DNA of 64,000 bases from DRPN01 sp964383915 (GTDB lineage Bacteria; Bacteroidota; Bacteroidia; Bacteroidales; VadinHA17). Shown here in pieces: positions 34,978 to 44,687 of the stretch. The stretch spans positions 7,271 through 71,270 of the forward strand of contig CAYLJE010000002.1 in assembly GCA_964383915.1 (NCBI GenBank), written 5' to 3'. The position numbers and the translations under genes were made by a program. Each line of letters starts with the position of its first letter. The first letter of the stretch is position 1. Under the pieces are notes generated by a model. The model was not told where the DNA came from. It searched no databases and saw only the letters and a program-made list of their open reading frames with translations.

Positions 34978-36012
34978 ATGGAATATACGGTTCAAATGAT
35001 TGCAGATCTTTTGAAGGGGGAAGTAGTTGGAGACGGAGATCAGATGTTACATGGTTTTGGAAAAATAGAAGAAGCCAAACGCGGGGAACTTACTTTTTTA
35101 TCAAATCCGGCATATACAAAATATGTATATACCACTCAGGCTACGGCGATTCTGGTAAATCGTGATTTTGTCCCTGATAAGCCGGTAATCCCTGCGCTGA
35201 TCCATGTAGATAATGCTTATGAATCACTGGCCAAATTACTTACATTGGTTGAACAAAATAAAGTGGTACCTGCAGAAATTCATACACTGGCCTATCTTGA
35301 AGATGGGGTTCATACCGGGGAAGATGTATATATTGGTCCTTTTGCTTATGTGGGGAAAAATGTGAATATTGGGAAAAATGTACGCATTTATCCTCATGTG
35401 TATGTAGGAGATGATGTCCGTATAGGTGAAGGTTCTGTTCTTTATCCGGGGGTTAAGATTTATCCGGAATGTGTCATTGGCAATCATTGTATTCTTCATG
35501 CAGGAAGTGTTATTGGATCGGATGGCTTTGGTTTTGCTCCTACCACGGGAAATGAATATGAAAAAATTCCGCAGATCGGAATCGTAGAGCTGGAGGATGA
35601 TGTGGAAATCGGGGCCAACGTTACCATTGACAGAGCGACGATGGGTCGTACACTCATTAAAAGGGGTGTTAAATTAGATAACCTGATACAAATCGGCCAT
35701 AATGTGGAGGTAGGTGAGCATACGGTTATAGCCGCCCAGACAGGAATCGCCGGTTCTACAAAGGTTGGGAAAGATTGTATGTTTGGAGGACAGGTGGGGA
35801 TTAGCGGACATCTCAGGATAGCTGACGGGGTGAAGATCGCAGCAAAAACCGGCGTGCCTTCTTCGGTGAAAAAAGAAAATCTTATCATCGAAGGAATTCC
35901 GGCAATGCCAAAACTGGATTACCAGAGGTCTTTTATTTATTTTAAAAAACTTCCTGAACTGGTAAGGCGACTGGATGAATTGGAAAGAAAACTGGAAAAT
36001 AAATCACAATAA
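34978..36012 (+). CDS. lpxD: UDP-3-O-acylglucosamine N-acyltransferase LpxD
   Basis: A 344-aa trimeric acyltransferase, third step of lipid A synthesis. The N-terminal UDP-binding domain includes GFGKIEEAKRGELTFLSNPAYTKY (about residues 22-45). The left-handed beta helix is made of hexapeptide repeats (GKNVNIGKNVRIYPHVYVG). The catalytic His lies in NLIQIGHNVEVGEHTVIAAQ. The C-terminal helix ends the protein. It precedes lpxC-fabZ and lpxA. Confidence 0.96.
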   Translation: MEYTVQMIADLLKGEVVGDGDQMLHGFGKIEEAKRGELTFLSNPAYTKYVYTTQATAILVNRDFVPDKPVIPALIHVDNAYESLAKLLTLVEQNKVVPAEIHTLAYLEDGVHTGEDVYIGPFAYVGKNVNIGKNVRIYPHVYVGDDVRIGEGSVLYPGVKIYPECVIGNHCILHAGSVIGSDGFGFAPTTGNEYEKIPQIGIVELEDDVEIGANVTIDRATMGRTLIKRGVKLDNLIQIGHNVEVGEHTVIAAQTGIAGSTKVGKDCMFGGQVGISGHLRIADGVKIAAKTGVPSSVKKENLIIEGIPAMPKLDYQRSFIYFKKLPELVRRLDELERKLENKSQ

Positions 36013-36080
36013 CAAGAACCGCTTGTTCATTGTGTACGGTCTGGAAATCATTATATTACAGGAAATTGAAGCACGAGAAT

Positions 36081-36108
36081 TTTGTTTTTTTGAATTTTTG
36101 TATCTTGC
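36081..36108 (+). promoter_or_regulatory. Possible promoter of lpxC-fabZ
   Basis: TTTG (36081-36084), a 16-base spacer and TATCTTGC (36101-36108), close to the -7 box, 32 bases before the start. It lies in the 127-bp gap after lpxD, so lpxC-lpxA may be transcribed separately. Confidence 0.4.
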
Positions 36109-36139
36109 GCCCGATTTAGTAATTAAAGACAAATGATCT

Positions 36140-37546
36140 ATGGTGGAATTACAAAAAACATTAAAAAGTGAGGTTTCCCTTTCCGGAAATGGATTGCATA
36201 GCGGAATACATGTGACGTTAACCTTTAAACCAGCCCCGGCCAATTATGGATACGTTTTCATAAGAAAAGACCTTCCCGGTGAGCCATCCATTAAAGCCCT
36301 GGCTGAGCATGTGGCAGAAACAGTCAGAGGGACAACTCTCGAGCAAAACAATGCCCGGGTAGCTACTATTGAACATGTACTGGCAGCACTGAACGGGATG
36401 AACATAGACAATGCCCTGATTGAGTTAGACGGGCCCGAAGCTCCTATAATGGATGGGAGCTCACTGAAATATGTTGAAGCGATCAAAAAAGCCGGAGTTA
36501 TTGAGTTAGAGGAAGAAAAGGATTATTTTGTCGTAAAGGAGAAAATCGCTTATTCCGATGAAGAACAGGGTGTGGATTTGATGATCTACCCGGATGATCA
36601 TTTGAGCATCAATGTTTTAATAGATTATAACTCAAGGGTCCTCGGGAACCAGTATGCTATATTAAATCATCGGAAAGATTTTGAGAAGGATATTGCCATG
36701 TCACGGACTTTTGTGTTTTTTCACGAGTTGGAAGGACTGGCCAGGCAAAACAAAATCAAGGGAGGGAATCTGGATAATGCCATTGTGATTCTGGACAGAA
36801 AGGTAGAACAAGCTGAAATTGACCGGATAGCGGATATATTTCACAAACCTCATATTAAAGCCAACTCGGAAGGAGTTCTAAATAATATTGACCTTCATTT
36901 TCCAAATGAACCGGCCCGTCATAAACTGCTTGACCTGATGGGCGATATTGCATTGGTGGGAAAACCCCTGAAAGGAAAGATCGTGGCCACACGACCCGGA
37001 CATACGGCAAATGCTGAATTTGCGAGAATGATACGTCGGACAATCAAAAAAGAAAAAGCGCAAAAGGATATTCCTGTTTATAACCCCAATGTGCCACCGG
37101 TTATGGATATAATGGAAATACGTACCAAATTACCTCACAGATATCCTTTTCTTCTGGTGGATAAAATACTTCATCTAGATAAAGAAAGTGTGATTGGTTT
37201 AAAAAATCTTACATATGATGAGTTGTTTTTTCAGGGGCATTTTCCGGAAGAACCATTGATGCCCGGGGTACTGCAAATTGAGTTCATGGCTCAGGTGGGA
37301 GGCATGCTGGTACTTCAGTCAGTTCCCAATCCGGAAAATTACTCTACTTATTTTTTGAGAATTGATAAAGTTAAATTTAAAAATAAAGTAATTCCCGGGG
37401 ATACCCTTATTGCAAAACTGGTTTTGACAAGCCCCATGAGGCATGGGATTGTAAGTGTGTTTGGACAAGCATTCGTGGGAAATAAGTTGATTGTGGAAGG
37501 AGAAATGACAGCCCAAATATATCAAAACAAGAAGAATGATTCATAA
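36140..37546 (+). CDS. lpxC-fabZ: Bifunctional LpxC deacetylase / FabZ dehydratase fusion
   Basis: A 468-aa fusion typical of Bacteroidota. Residues about 1-305 are UDP-3-O-acyl-GlcNAc deacetylase: zinc and catalytic residues in VATIEHVLAALNG (His), DGPEAPIMDGSS (Glu/Asp region) and RHKLLDLMGDIALVG (His, Asp). Residues about 320-468 are 3-hydroxyacyl-ACP dehydratase FabZ: HRYPFLLVDKIL, then the active site ELFFQGHFPEEPLMPGVLQI with catalytic His and the later Glu in QIEFMAQ. It couples the committed step of lipid A to fatty-acid elongation. It overlaps lpxA by 11 bp. Confidence 0.97.
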   Translation: MVELQKTLKSEVSLSGNGLHSGIHVTLTFKPAPANYGYVFIRKDLPGEPSIKALAEHVAETVRGTTLEQNNARVATIEHVLAALNGMNIDNALIELDGPEAPIMDGSSLKYVEAIKKAGVIELEEEKDYFVVKEKIAYSDEEQGVDLMIYPDDHLSINVLIDYNSRVLGNQYAILNHRKDFEKDIAMSRTFVFFHELEGLARQNKIKGGNLDNAIVILDRKVEQAEIDRIADIFHKPHIKANSEGVLNNIDLHFPNEPARHKLLDLMGDIALVGKPLKGKIVATRPGHTANAEFARMIRRTIKKEKAQKDIPVYNPNVPPVMDIMEIRTKLPHRYPFLLVDKILHLDKESVIGLKNLTYDELFFQGHFPEEPLMPGVLQIEFMAQVGGMLVLQSVPNPENYSTYFLRIDKVKFKNKVIPGDTLIAKLVLTSPMRHGIVSVFGQAFVGNKLIVEGEMTAQIYQNKKNDS

Positions 37547-38312
37547 ACTGGCAGATATTCACCCCCATGCTTTAATCGGTAAAAATGTTTCCATCGGACC
37601 TTTTAGTTCGATTGCCGATGATGTACAAATTGGAAATAGTACCTGGATAGGTCCAAGTGTTACCATTATGGAAGGGACACGTATCGGCAAGAACTGTCGT
37701 GTTTTTCCCGGAGCAGTTATTGGGGCCATCCCTCAGGATATGAAGTTTGAAGGAGAAAAAACGACGGTAGAAATCGGAGATGATACCACTGTTCGTGAAT
37801 TTGTTACCATAAACAGGGGAACAAAAGCTGCCTGGAAAACAGTAGTAGGGAACCATACCCTGTTAATGGCCTATGTCCACATCGCTCACGACTGTGATAT
37901 AGGAAACCATTGCATTCTTGTAAATAATACTACTCTGGCAGGAGAGGTGAAAGTACATGATTGGGCTATTCTCTCCGGGGCCACCCTGGTCCATCAATTT
38001 GTACATATAGGGGTTCATGTGATTGTGGGAGGAGGTGCAAAAGTGAGAAAAGATGTGCCTCCTTATGTTAAAGCCGATCGTGAACCGCTCAGTTATATGG
38101 GCGTGAATTCAGTGGGTCTTCGTCGCCGGGGTTTTTCCAATGAGAAAATTAATGAAATCCTGGACATCTATCGTACTATCTTTCTGAAAGGTCTGACAGT
38201 ATCCCAGGCACTGGAGGTTATCGAACAAGATTACCAACCTTCGACAGAACGGGATGAGATACTTACTTTTATTAAAAACTCAAACCGCGGGATTATTCGC
38301 AGCAGCGTGTAA
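37536..38312 (+). CDS. lpxA: Acyl-ACP--UDP-N-acetylglucosamine O-acyltransferase LpxA
   Basis: A 258-aa trimeric left-handed beta-helix enzyme, first step of lipid A synthesis. Hexapeptide repeats run from DIHPHALIGKNVSIGPFSSI onward. The catalytic His is in LLMAYVHIAHDCDIGNHCIL (about residue 125). The C-terminal helical domain contains GVNSVGLRRRGFSNEKI. The start codon lies within the end of lpxC-fabZ, suggesting translational coupling. Convergent with thiL. Confidence 0.97.
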   Translation: MIHKLADIHPHALIGKNVSIGPFSSIADDVQIGNSTWIGPSVTIMEGTRIGKNCRVFPGAVIGAIPQDMKFEGEKTTVEIGDDTTVREFVTINRGTKAAWKTVVGNHTLLMAYVHIAHDCDIGNHCILVNNTTLAGEVKVHDWAILSGATLVHQFVHIGVHVIVGGGAKVRKDVPPYVKADREPLSYMGVNSVGLRRRGFSNEKINEILDIYRTIFLKGLTVSQALEVIEQDYQPSTERDEILTFIKNSNRGIIRSSV

Positions 38313-38398
38313 TTATATACCCCCTGTTATCATATGGTTGACAGTTTAGCTCTATCTTAATACTTCGATCCTGCTTTGGATTTCAAACATTGACGATA

Positions 38399-39457
38399 TT
38401 ATTCTTTTTTTTCTTGTTCCGGAAAGGAATTCCACCCCTGTGCTTTCAAATCAATCTCTTCACCGGCATTTGTAACCAAATAGAAACCTTCGGAAATATC
38501 TGTCATAAAACCTATGGGATGGATCATGGTAGTTTTTCCAATTTTTTCAAAATCTGTTGCCGGCAGTGTAAATAACAATTCATAATCTTCTCCTCCGTTT
38601 AAGGCAGCAATGAATGGTTCTAACTGCATCTCTTCGGCCGTTGTGTATGTTTCCTGAACGATGGGTATCTTATCCTGATAAATGCGACATCCCGTTTCCG
38701 AATGATGACACAAATGTAACAAATCGGAGGAGAGACCGTCTGAAATATCAATCATCGAAGTAGGCCGTATTTGCTTTTCCCTGAAAAAACGAATGATATC
38801 ACGCCGGGCTTCCGGCTTTAATTGTCGTCCAACAATATATTCATATTTTGAAAGATCAGGCTCAAAAGAGACATCTTCCTGAAATAGTTTATTTTCCCGT
38901 TTGAGTATCTGAAGCCCCATATAAGCCCCCCCCAGGTCTCCGGATACACAGATTACATCATGCTTCCCTGACCCACCGCGATATGTTAGTTCCTCTTTTG
39001 AAGCTCTTCCGATAGCAGTAATACTGATAACCATCCCGGTATAGGAAGAAGTTGTGTCCCCCCCTACCAAATCCACCCCATATCGTTCACAGGCAAGACG
39101 GATCCCTTCATATAACGATTCGAGGTGTTCTACTTTGAATTTGCCGGAAATCCCTATGGAAACCGTAATCTGCCGGGGTTCGGCATTCATGGCATAAACG
39201 TCCGAGAGATTAACAACCACTGCTTTGTACCCCAAGTGTTTAAGGGGGGTATACATTAGATCAAAATGAACTCCTTCCATTAACAAATCGGTGGTGATTA
39301 CCATTTGCCGATTACGGGGAGAGATAACGGCTGCATCGTCCCCGATCCCTGTTTTTGTTTCGGCGTTCTTTAATGAAAATGACCGGGTCAAATGTGAAAT
39401 TAATCCGAATTCACCATATTCAGAAATATCCGTTCCTTTATTGGTTGTAGAAAACAT
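38399..39457 (-). CDS. thiL: Thiamine-monophosphate kinase ThiL
   Basis: A 352-aa ATP-dependent kinase making thiamine diphosphate from thiamine monophosphate. Features are EFGLISHLTRSF at the start, TGIGDDAAVI (Mg/ATP site, about residues 37-46), TTDLLMEGVHFDL, VNLSDVYAMNAEPRQITVS, LVGGDTTSS and the C-terminal IDISDGLSSDLLHLC and NGGEDYELLFT. It is complete and stands alone between two plus-strand clusters. No TPP riboswitch is visible in its leader. Confidence 0.95.
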   Translation of the reverse strand: MFSTTNKGTDISEYGEFGLISHLTRSFSLKNAETKTGIGDDAAVISPRNRQMVITTDLLMEGVHFDLMYTPLKHLGYKAVVVNLSDVYAMNAEPRQITVSIGISGKFKVEHLESLYEGIRLACERYGVDLVGGDTTSSYTGMVISITAIGRASKEELTYRGGSGKHDVICVSGDLGGAYMGLQILKRENKLFQEDVSFEPDLSKYEYIVGRQLKPEARRDIIRFFREKQIRPTSMIDISDGLSSDLLHLCHHSETGCRIYQDKIPIVQETYTTAEEMQLEPFIAALNGGEDYELLFTLPATDFEKIGKTTMIHPIGFMTDISEGFYLVTNAGEEIDLKAQGWNSFPEQEKKE

Positions 39458-39519
39458 TTTGATTTCCTGTTTCGGGTTTATTTATGACAAAAATATGATT
39501 AAGATAGTTGAAAAATATT

Positions 39520-39527
39520 TATCTTTG
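39520..39527 (+). promoter_or_regulatory. -7 promoter box of the suf operon
   Basis: TATCTTTG perfectly matches TAnnTTTG, 55 bases before the sufB1 ATG. A TTG at 39508-39510 is too close for a usual -33 element. No obvious regulator-binding palindrome is seen in the short leader. Confidence 0.5.
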
Positions 39528-39581
39528 CGCTCTTAATTAGATTAAGTAAAAATAAGATTCTTGTTTTTACGATACAAAGAT

Positions 39582-41033
39582 ATGGAAAAAGATCAGGATA
39601 AAATATTATTAAAAGAGGTAACGGAGAATGAATACAAGTATGGGTTTGTAACCAATATAGAGACTGATCAGTTGCCCAGAGGACTGAATGAGGAGATTGT
39701 CAGAGGAATATCCGGGAAGAATGAAGAACCTGATTTTATATTAAAATATCGTTTAAAGGCTTTCAGACATTGGTTGAAAATGGTGAAACCCCGTTGGGCC
39801 CACCTGCAGATACCTGATATTGATTTTCAGAATATTATCTATTATTCAGCCCCTAAGCAAAAACCTGCTTATGAGCGTCTGGAGGAAGTAGATCCGGAAA
39901 TACTTAATACTTATGAGAGACTTGGCATCCCGCTGGAAGAACAAAAACATCTGACTGGTGTGGCTGTAGATGCCATCATGGATAGTGTTTCGGTAAAGAC
40001 CACTTTTCAGGATATACTGGCTGAACTCGGAATTATTTTTTGTCCGATGGATGAAGCCATACGTAAGTATCCGGATCTTATCAGGAAATACATGGGGACT
40101 GTAATTCCTTATACTGACAATTATTATGCTGCACTCAATGCTGCTGTTTTTAGCGGGGGTTCTTTTTGCTATATCCCGAAAGGAGTACATTGTCCCATGG
40201 AACTTTCTTCCTATATCAGACTCAATGCTGCCGGAGTGGGTCAATTCGAACGATCATTGATTATTGCTGATGAAGACAGTTATGTGAGCTATTTGGAAGG
40301 ATGTACTGCCCCGATACGGGATAAGATTCAGTTACATGCCGGTCTTGTTGAGCTGGTTGCTCTGGAAAATGCAGAAATAAAATTCTCCGGGATACAGAAT
40401 TGGTACCCTGGTAATAAAGAAGGGAGAGGAGGGGTCTTTAATTTTGCCAATAAGCGGGGGATATGTAAAGGAAATCACTCTAAGATATTGTGGGTACTCA
40501 TCTCGAATGGGTCGGCTATATCCTGGGAATATCCGAGTACAATATTAAAAGGAGATCATACCAGTTCAGAATTTTATTCAGTGGCGGTGACCAATAATTA
40601 TCAACAAGCGGATACTGGAAGCAAAATGATACATATTGGAAAAAACACGAGCAGTACAATTGTTTCCAAAGGGATATCTGCCGGATATGGCAGTAATAGT
40701 TATCGGGGATTGGTTAAAGTGTCAGAAGGGGCAGAAAATGCAAGAAATTTTTCGCAATGTGATTCGCTACTTATAGGATCCCGGTGTGATGCAGATACTT
40801 TTCCCTATATTGAGGTGGGCAATAACTCAGCCATCGTTGAACATGAAGCAACTACTTCGAAAATAGGGGAAGATCAGATCTTTTATTTCAATCAGCGTGG
40901 GATCTCTTCAGCAGATGCCATTGAGATGATTGTTACAGGATATGCGCAGGACGTGCTGGAGAAGCTGCCAATGGAATTTGCCCTTGAGGCTCGTAAGCTC
41001 TTGCAGATTAGTCTGGAAGGGAGCATCGGATAA
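39582..41033 (+). CDS. sufB: Fe-S assembly scaffold SufB, first (divergent) paralogue
   Basis: A 483-aa SufB-family protein, subunit of the SufBC2D scaffold that builds Fe-S clusters. It keeps the framework YKYGFVTNI, IFCPMDEAIRKYPDLIRKY, CYIPKGVHCPMELSSYIRLN, QQADTGSKMIHIGKNTSSTI and VEHEATTSKIGEDQIFYF. Compared with copy 2 it departs at normally constant positions: ILWVLISNGSAISWEYPS instead of ISWTQVETGSAITWKYPS, GIQNWYPG for TVQNWYPG, and CDADTFPY for CGAHTFPY. The protein is full length with intact frame, so it is a maintained paralogue and not a pseudogene. It lies 25 bp before copy 2. ATG 39582 is preferred to the TTG at 39561. Confidence 0.9.
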   Translation: MEKDQDKILLKEVTENEYKYGFVTNIETDQLPRGLNEEIVRGISGKNEEPDFILKYRLKAFRHWLKMVKPRWAHLQIPDIDFQNIIYYSAPKQKPAYERLEEVDPEILNTYERLGIPLEEQKHLTGVAVDAIMDSVSVKTTFQDILAELGIIFCPMDEAIRKYPDLIRKYMGTVIPYTDNYYAALNAAVFSGGSFCYIPKGVHCPMELSSYIRLNAAGVGQFERSLIIADEDSYVSYLEGCTAPIRDKIQLHAGLVELVALENAEIKFSGIQNWYPGNKEGRGGVFNFANKRGICKGNHSKILWVLISNGSAISWEYPSTILKGDHTSSEFYSVAVTNNYQQADTGSKMIHIGKNTSSTIVSKGISAGYGSNSYRGLVKVSEGAENARNFSQCDSLLIGSRCDADTFPYIEVGNNSAIVEHEATTSKIGEDQIFYFNQRGISSADAIEMIVTGYAQDVLEKLPMEFALEARKLLQISLEGSIG

Positions 41034-41058
41034 TTTATTTCTTTAAGCTGGATAGGAT

Positions 41059-42507
41059 ATGGAGAAAAAACAGAATAAGATAATACAGAATATCACAGAG
41101 AATGATTACAAATATGGATTTGTAACGGATATTGGGGCTGAGCCATTTCCTAAAGGATTGGACGAGCATGTTGTGCGGGAGATATGGAAAAGAAAAAAGG
41201 AACCTGACTTTATGTTGGATTTTCGTTTGAAAGCTTTCCGGCAATGGCAAAATATGGAAATGCCCCATTGGGCACATCTGAAAATACCGGAAATTGATTA
41301 TCAGGATATAATCTATTATTCTGTGCCTACCCGGAAAAAAACTCAGGGAAATATGGAGGAGATAGATCCCGAACTGCTCAGTACCTTTGAGAAGTTGGGC
41401 ATCCCGTTGGAAGAGCAAAAAAAATTAGTCGGAGTAGCCGTTGATGCGGTGATGGATAGCGCCTCGGTAAAGACTACTTTTCAGGAAACACTGGCCGAAC
41501 AGGGAATCATTTTTTGTTCGATGAGCGATGCTATTCGTAACTATCCTGACTTGGTGCGAAAATACATAGGAAGCGTGGTCCCATACACGGATAATTATTT
41601 TGCAGCGCTTAACTCGGCTGTATTCGGAGATGGTTCTTTCTGTTATATTCCCAAAGGGGTCCGTTGTCCAATGGAACTATCCACTTATTTCCGGATCAAT
41701 GCAGCGAATACCGGGCAATTTGAGCGAACGTTGATCATAGCGAATGAGGACAGTTACGTTAGTTATCTGGAGGGATGTACTGCTCCCATGCGGGATGAAA
41801 ATCAGCTTCATGCCGCCATTGTGGAGATTATTGCTATGGATAATGCGGAGGTAAAATATTCTACGGTACAAAACTGGTACCCGGGAGATAAAAAAGGCAA
41901 AGGAGGGATATTTAACTTTGTGACAAAAAGGGGAGTATGCAAAGGGAGTTACTCTAAAATCTCCTGGACTCAGGTGGAAACAGGCTCTGCTATAACCTGG
42001 AAATATCCGAGTACCATTCTGAAAGGGGATCACTCCACAGCCGAATTTTATTCCGTCGCAGTAACCAACAATTACCAGCAGGCAGATACCGGAACCAAGA
42101 TGATACACATCGGTAAAAACACAAAAAGCACGATTGTCTCCAAGGGAATATCCGCCGGCTTCAGCAATAACAGTTACCGGGGGCTTGTTAAAGTCGTCAA
42201 GGTAGCAGAACATGCACGGAACTATTCCCAGTGTGATTCCCTGTTGATTGGGGACCAGTGTGGGGCTCATACGTTTCCTTATCTGGACGCGGACAATAAG
42301 ACAGCCGTCGTGGAACATGAAGCAACTACTTCCAAGATCGGCGAAGATCAGATTTTCTATTGTAACCAGCGTGGAATATCTACAGAAGATGCCATTGGTA
42401 TGATTGTAAACGGTTATGCCCGTGAAGTATTGAATAAACTTCCGATGGAATTTGCTGTAGAAGCGCAGAAACTCCTCCAAATTAGTCTGGAAGGAAGCGT
42501 GGGATAA
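41059..42507 (+). CDS. sufB: Fe-S assembly scaffold SufB, second (canonical) paralogue
   Basis: A 482-aa SufB with the usual family sequence throughout: AEQGIIFCSMSDAI, CYIPKGVRCPMELSTYFRIN, VEGCTAP-type loop as YLEGCTAPMRDENQLH, KYSTVQNWYPGDKKGKGG, SKISWTQVETGSAITWKYPS, LLIGDQCGAHTFPY and SKIGEDQIFYCNQRGI. It is expected to pair with SufC and SufD encoded immediately downstream. Roughly 60-65% of positions look identical to copy 1 by eye. The gene order sufB-sufC-sufD-sufS is the normal one in the phylum. Confidence 0.95.
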   Translation: MEKKQNKIIQNITENDYKYGFVTDIGAEPFPKGLDEHVVREIWKRKKEPDFMLDFRLKAFRQWQNMEMPHWAHLKIPEIDYQDIIYYSVPTRKKTQGNMEEIDPELLSTFEKLGIPLEEQKKLVGVAVDAVMDSASVKTTFQETLAEQGIIFCSMSDAIRNYPDLVRKYIGSVVPYTDNYFAALNSAVFGDGSFCYIPKGVRCPMELSTYFRINAANTGQFERTLIIANEDSYVSYLEGCTAPMRDENQLHAAIVEIIAMDNAEVKYSTVQNWYPGDKKGKGGIFNFVTKRGVCKGSYSKISWTQVETGSAITWKYPSTILKGDHSTAEFYSVAVTNNYQQADTGTKMIHIGKNTKSTIVSKGISAGFSNNSYRGLVKVVKVAEHARNYSQCDSLLIGDQCGAHTFPYLDADNKTAVVEHEATTSKIGEDQIFYCNQRGISTEDAIGMIVNGYAREVLNKLPMEFAVEAQKLLQISLEGSVG

Positions 42508-42537
42508 AAAATGTTATAGATTTTAAAACTTACTTAT

Positions 42538-43308
42538 ATGTTAGAGATAAAAGATTTACATGGAAAAATAGAAGGGAAGGAAATATTGAAGGGGATTGAT
42601 CTGAAAGTAAATCCCGGAGAAGTGCATGCCATTATGGGGCCAAATGGGTCGGGGAAAAGTACCCTGGCATCGACAATCGTTGGAAGGGATTATGTTGAGA
42701 TCACGGAAGGAAAGATCCTTTATTTCGGAGAAGATCTGACACTACTGACTCCGGAGGAACGGGCCCTGAAAGGAATTTTTCTGAGTTTTCAGTATCCGGT
42801 GGAAATCCCGGGGGTGAGTATGGTTAATTTTCTTCGGGCAGCCGTCAATGAACAACGGAAATATCGGAGAGAGCAGCCGATGTCACCGTCCGATTTCCTA
42901 AAGATGATGCGGGAAAAGAAAAAACTTGTAGGTATTGACTCAGGCCTTACCACCCGTTCGGTAAATGAGGGATTCTCCGGTGGTGAAAAAAAGAAAAACG
43001 AGATTTTTCAGATGGCCATACTGGAGCCGCGTCTGGCCATTCTTGATGAAACGGACTCCGGTTTGGATATTGATGCTTTGCGCGTTGTGGCACAGGGAGT
43101 CAATGCGCTGAAACGACCGGATAATGCTACCATTGTTATTACCCATTACCAGCGTCTGCTGAATTATATCGTACCGGATTTTGTACATGTTCTTTATAAA
43201 GGGAAAATTATAAAATCTGGTGGAAAAGACCTGGCATTGGTTCTGGAAGAAAAAGGATATGACTGGTTGAGAGAAGATTATGAAAACAGTTTGAACAAGT
43301 TGCTATGA
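42538..43308 (+). CDS. sufC: Fe-S assembly ATPase SufC
   Basis: A 256-aa ABC-type ATPase that drives the SufBCD scaffold in the cytosol. Walker A is GPNGSGKS (about residues 35-42), the signature region is EGFSGGEKKKNEIFQMA, Walker B is LAILDETDSGLDIDALRVVA with the SufC-specific DETDSGLDID, and the H-loop is IVITHYQRLLNYI. It overlaps sufD by 4 bp (ATGA). Confidence 0.97.
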   Translation: MLEIKDLHGKIEGKEILKGIDLKVNPGEVHAIMGPNGSGKSTLASTIVGRDYVEITEGKILYFGEDLTLLTPEERALKGIFLSFQYPVEIPGVSMVNFLRAAVNEQRKYRREQPMSPSDFLKMMREKKKLVGIDSGLTTRSVNEGFSGGEKKKNEIFQMAILEPRLAILDETDSGLDIDALRVVAQGVNALKRPDNATIVITHYQRLLNYIVPDFVHVLYKGKIIKSGGKDLALVLEEKGYDWLREDYENSLNKLL

Positions 43309-44675
43309 TGTTGGTAGAAAAGGTATTGCCCGCAAATCCTGATATCAGGATACTGAAACGCTTTGAATCCTTGGCACGGGGGGATAAGGTAGATCCTTTA
43401 CTGGATCCCATCCGTAGAAGAGCCACGGAACAATTTATGAAGATAGGTATTCCGGGTAGAAAAGACGAAAATTATAAATACACGGATATACGTAAGGTAA
43501 TGGGGAAAAAGTATGAGCCTTTGCTGACCCCCTATCATCGTGATTTCAGACTCGAAGAAATATTCCGGTGCGATATTCTTTCACTGAATACACATTTTTT
43601 CACGGTGCTTAATGGCTTCTTTTTTGAAAAACAGAAGACCCTGACGGAACTTCCCGGTGGTGTGTTGGCAGGAGGGTTCAGACAGGCTCTCCGGCAGGTT
43701 CCCGAATTGATGAAACCTTATCTGGACCAATACAGCCAAGAAAGCATGGATGGTCTGGTAGCGCTGAACAGAGCTTTTGCTTCAGACGGTTTTTTCTTGT
43801 ATGTCCCTGAGGACGTTGTGATGGACAAACCCGTGCAGGTGGTCAATCTCATCAAAAGTGATCAGGATATTATGGTTCAACACAGGAGTCTGGTAATCAT
43901 TGGGAAAAATGCACAAGCCAGTCTGTTGATCTGTGATCACGCATTGTCTGAAAAGAATTTTTTGTCTAATGCCCTGACGGAAATCTACATGGAAGAGAAT
44001 AGTTCATTGCAGATGACCAAGTTGCAAAATGAACATAATTCTATGTCAGATATCTCACATCTGTTTATTAGTCAGGAAAAAAACAGCAGGGTTTGGACCA
44101 ATACCGTATCCTTGCATGGAGGGATGATACGGAATAATATGAATGTGCGTCTGCAGGGAGAAGGCGCAGAAAACCATGCTTTTGGGTTATTTCTGATGGA
44201 CAGAAATCAACATGTGGACAATTCGGTGTTCATTGATCATGTTGTTCCGCACTGTTTTAGTAACCAGTTATACAAAGGAGTACTTGACGATGAGGCTACG
44301 GGCGCCTTTGAAGGAAAAATACTGGTCCGTCCCCATGCCCAGAAAACCGAGGCATATCAGGTGAATAAAAATATCCTGCTCACCGACAATGCAAAGATGA
44401 ATATAAAACCACAACTGGAAATCTATGCCGATGATGTGAAATGCACTCATGGCGCGACGATAGGACAGTTGGATGAAGAAGCTATGTTTTATTTGCGTTC
44501 GCGTGGTATCCCTGAGAATGAGGCCCGGTTACTTTTAATGTATGCTTTTGCGCACGAAGTGATCAGAGAGATCAAAATTGAGCCGCTGCAAGACCGGATC
44601 CGTGAGCTGGTGGATAAAAGATTGCGGGGGGAACTTCCCCGGTGTCATACCTGTCTGGTTGATTATGAGAACTAA
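43305..44675 (+). CDS. sufD: Fe-S assembly protein SufD
   Basis: A 456-aa beta-helix protein that forms a heterodimer with SufB. Characteristic parts are GIPGRKDENYKYTDIRKVMG, NRAFASDGFFLYVPEDVVMD, FEGKILVRPHAQKTEAYQVN and the C-terminal KCTHGATIGQLDEEAMFYLRSRGI with the conserved His and metal-near residues. It overlaps sufC, implying translational coupling. The length is normal. Confidence 0.95.
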   Translation: MMLVEKVLPANPDIRILKRFESLARGDKVDPLLDPIRRRATEQFMKIGIPGRKDENYKYTDIRKVMGKKYEPLLTPYHRDFRLEEIFRCDILSLNTHFFTVLNGFFFEKQKTLTELPGGVLAGGFRQALRQVPELMKPYLDQYSQESMDGLVALNRAFASDGFFLYVPEDVVMDKPVQVVNLIKSDQDIMVQHRSLVIIGKNAQASLLICDHALSEKNFLSNALTEIYMEENSSLQMTKLQNEHNSMSDISHLFISQEKNSRVWTNTVSLHGGMIRNNMNVRLQGEGAENHAFGLFLMDRNQHVDNSVFIDHVVPHCFSNQLYKGVLDDEATGAFEGKILVRPHAQKTEAYQVNKNILLTDNAKMNIKPQLEIYADDVKCTHGATIGQLDEEAMFYLRSRGIPENEARLLLMYAFAHEVIREIKIEPLQDRIRELVDKRLRGELPRCHTCLVDYEN

Positions 44676-44687
44676 AAAACCTGTTAT

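Noticed and set aside
41677..42480. Long open frame antisense to the second sufB gene.
   Set aside because: The sense frame is a clear SufB; the antisense translation has no recognisable features.
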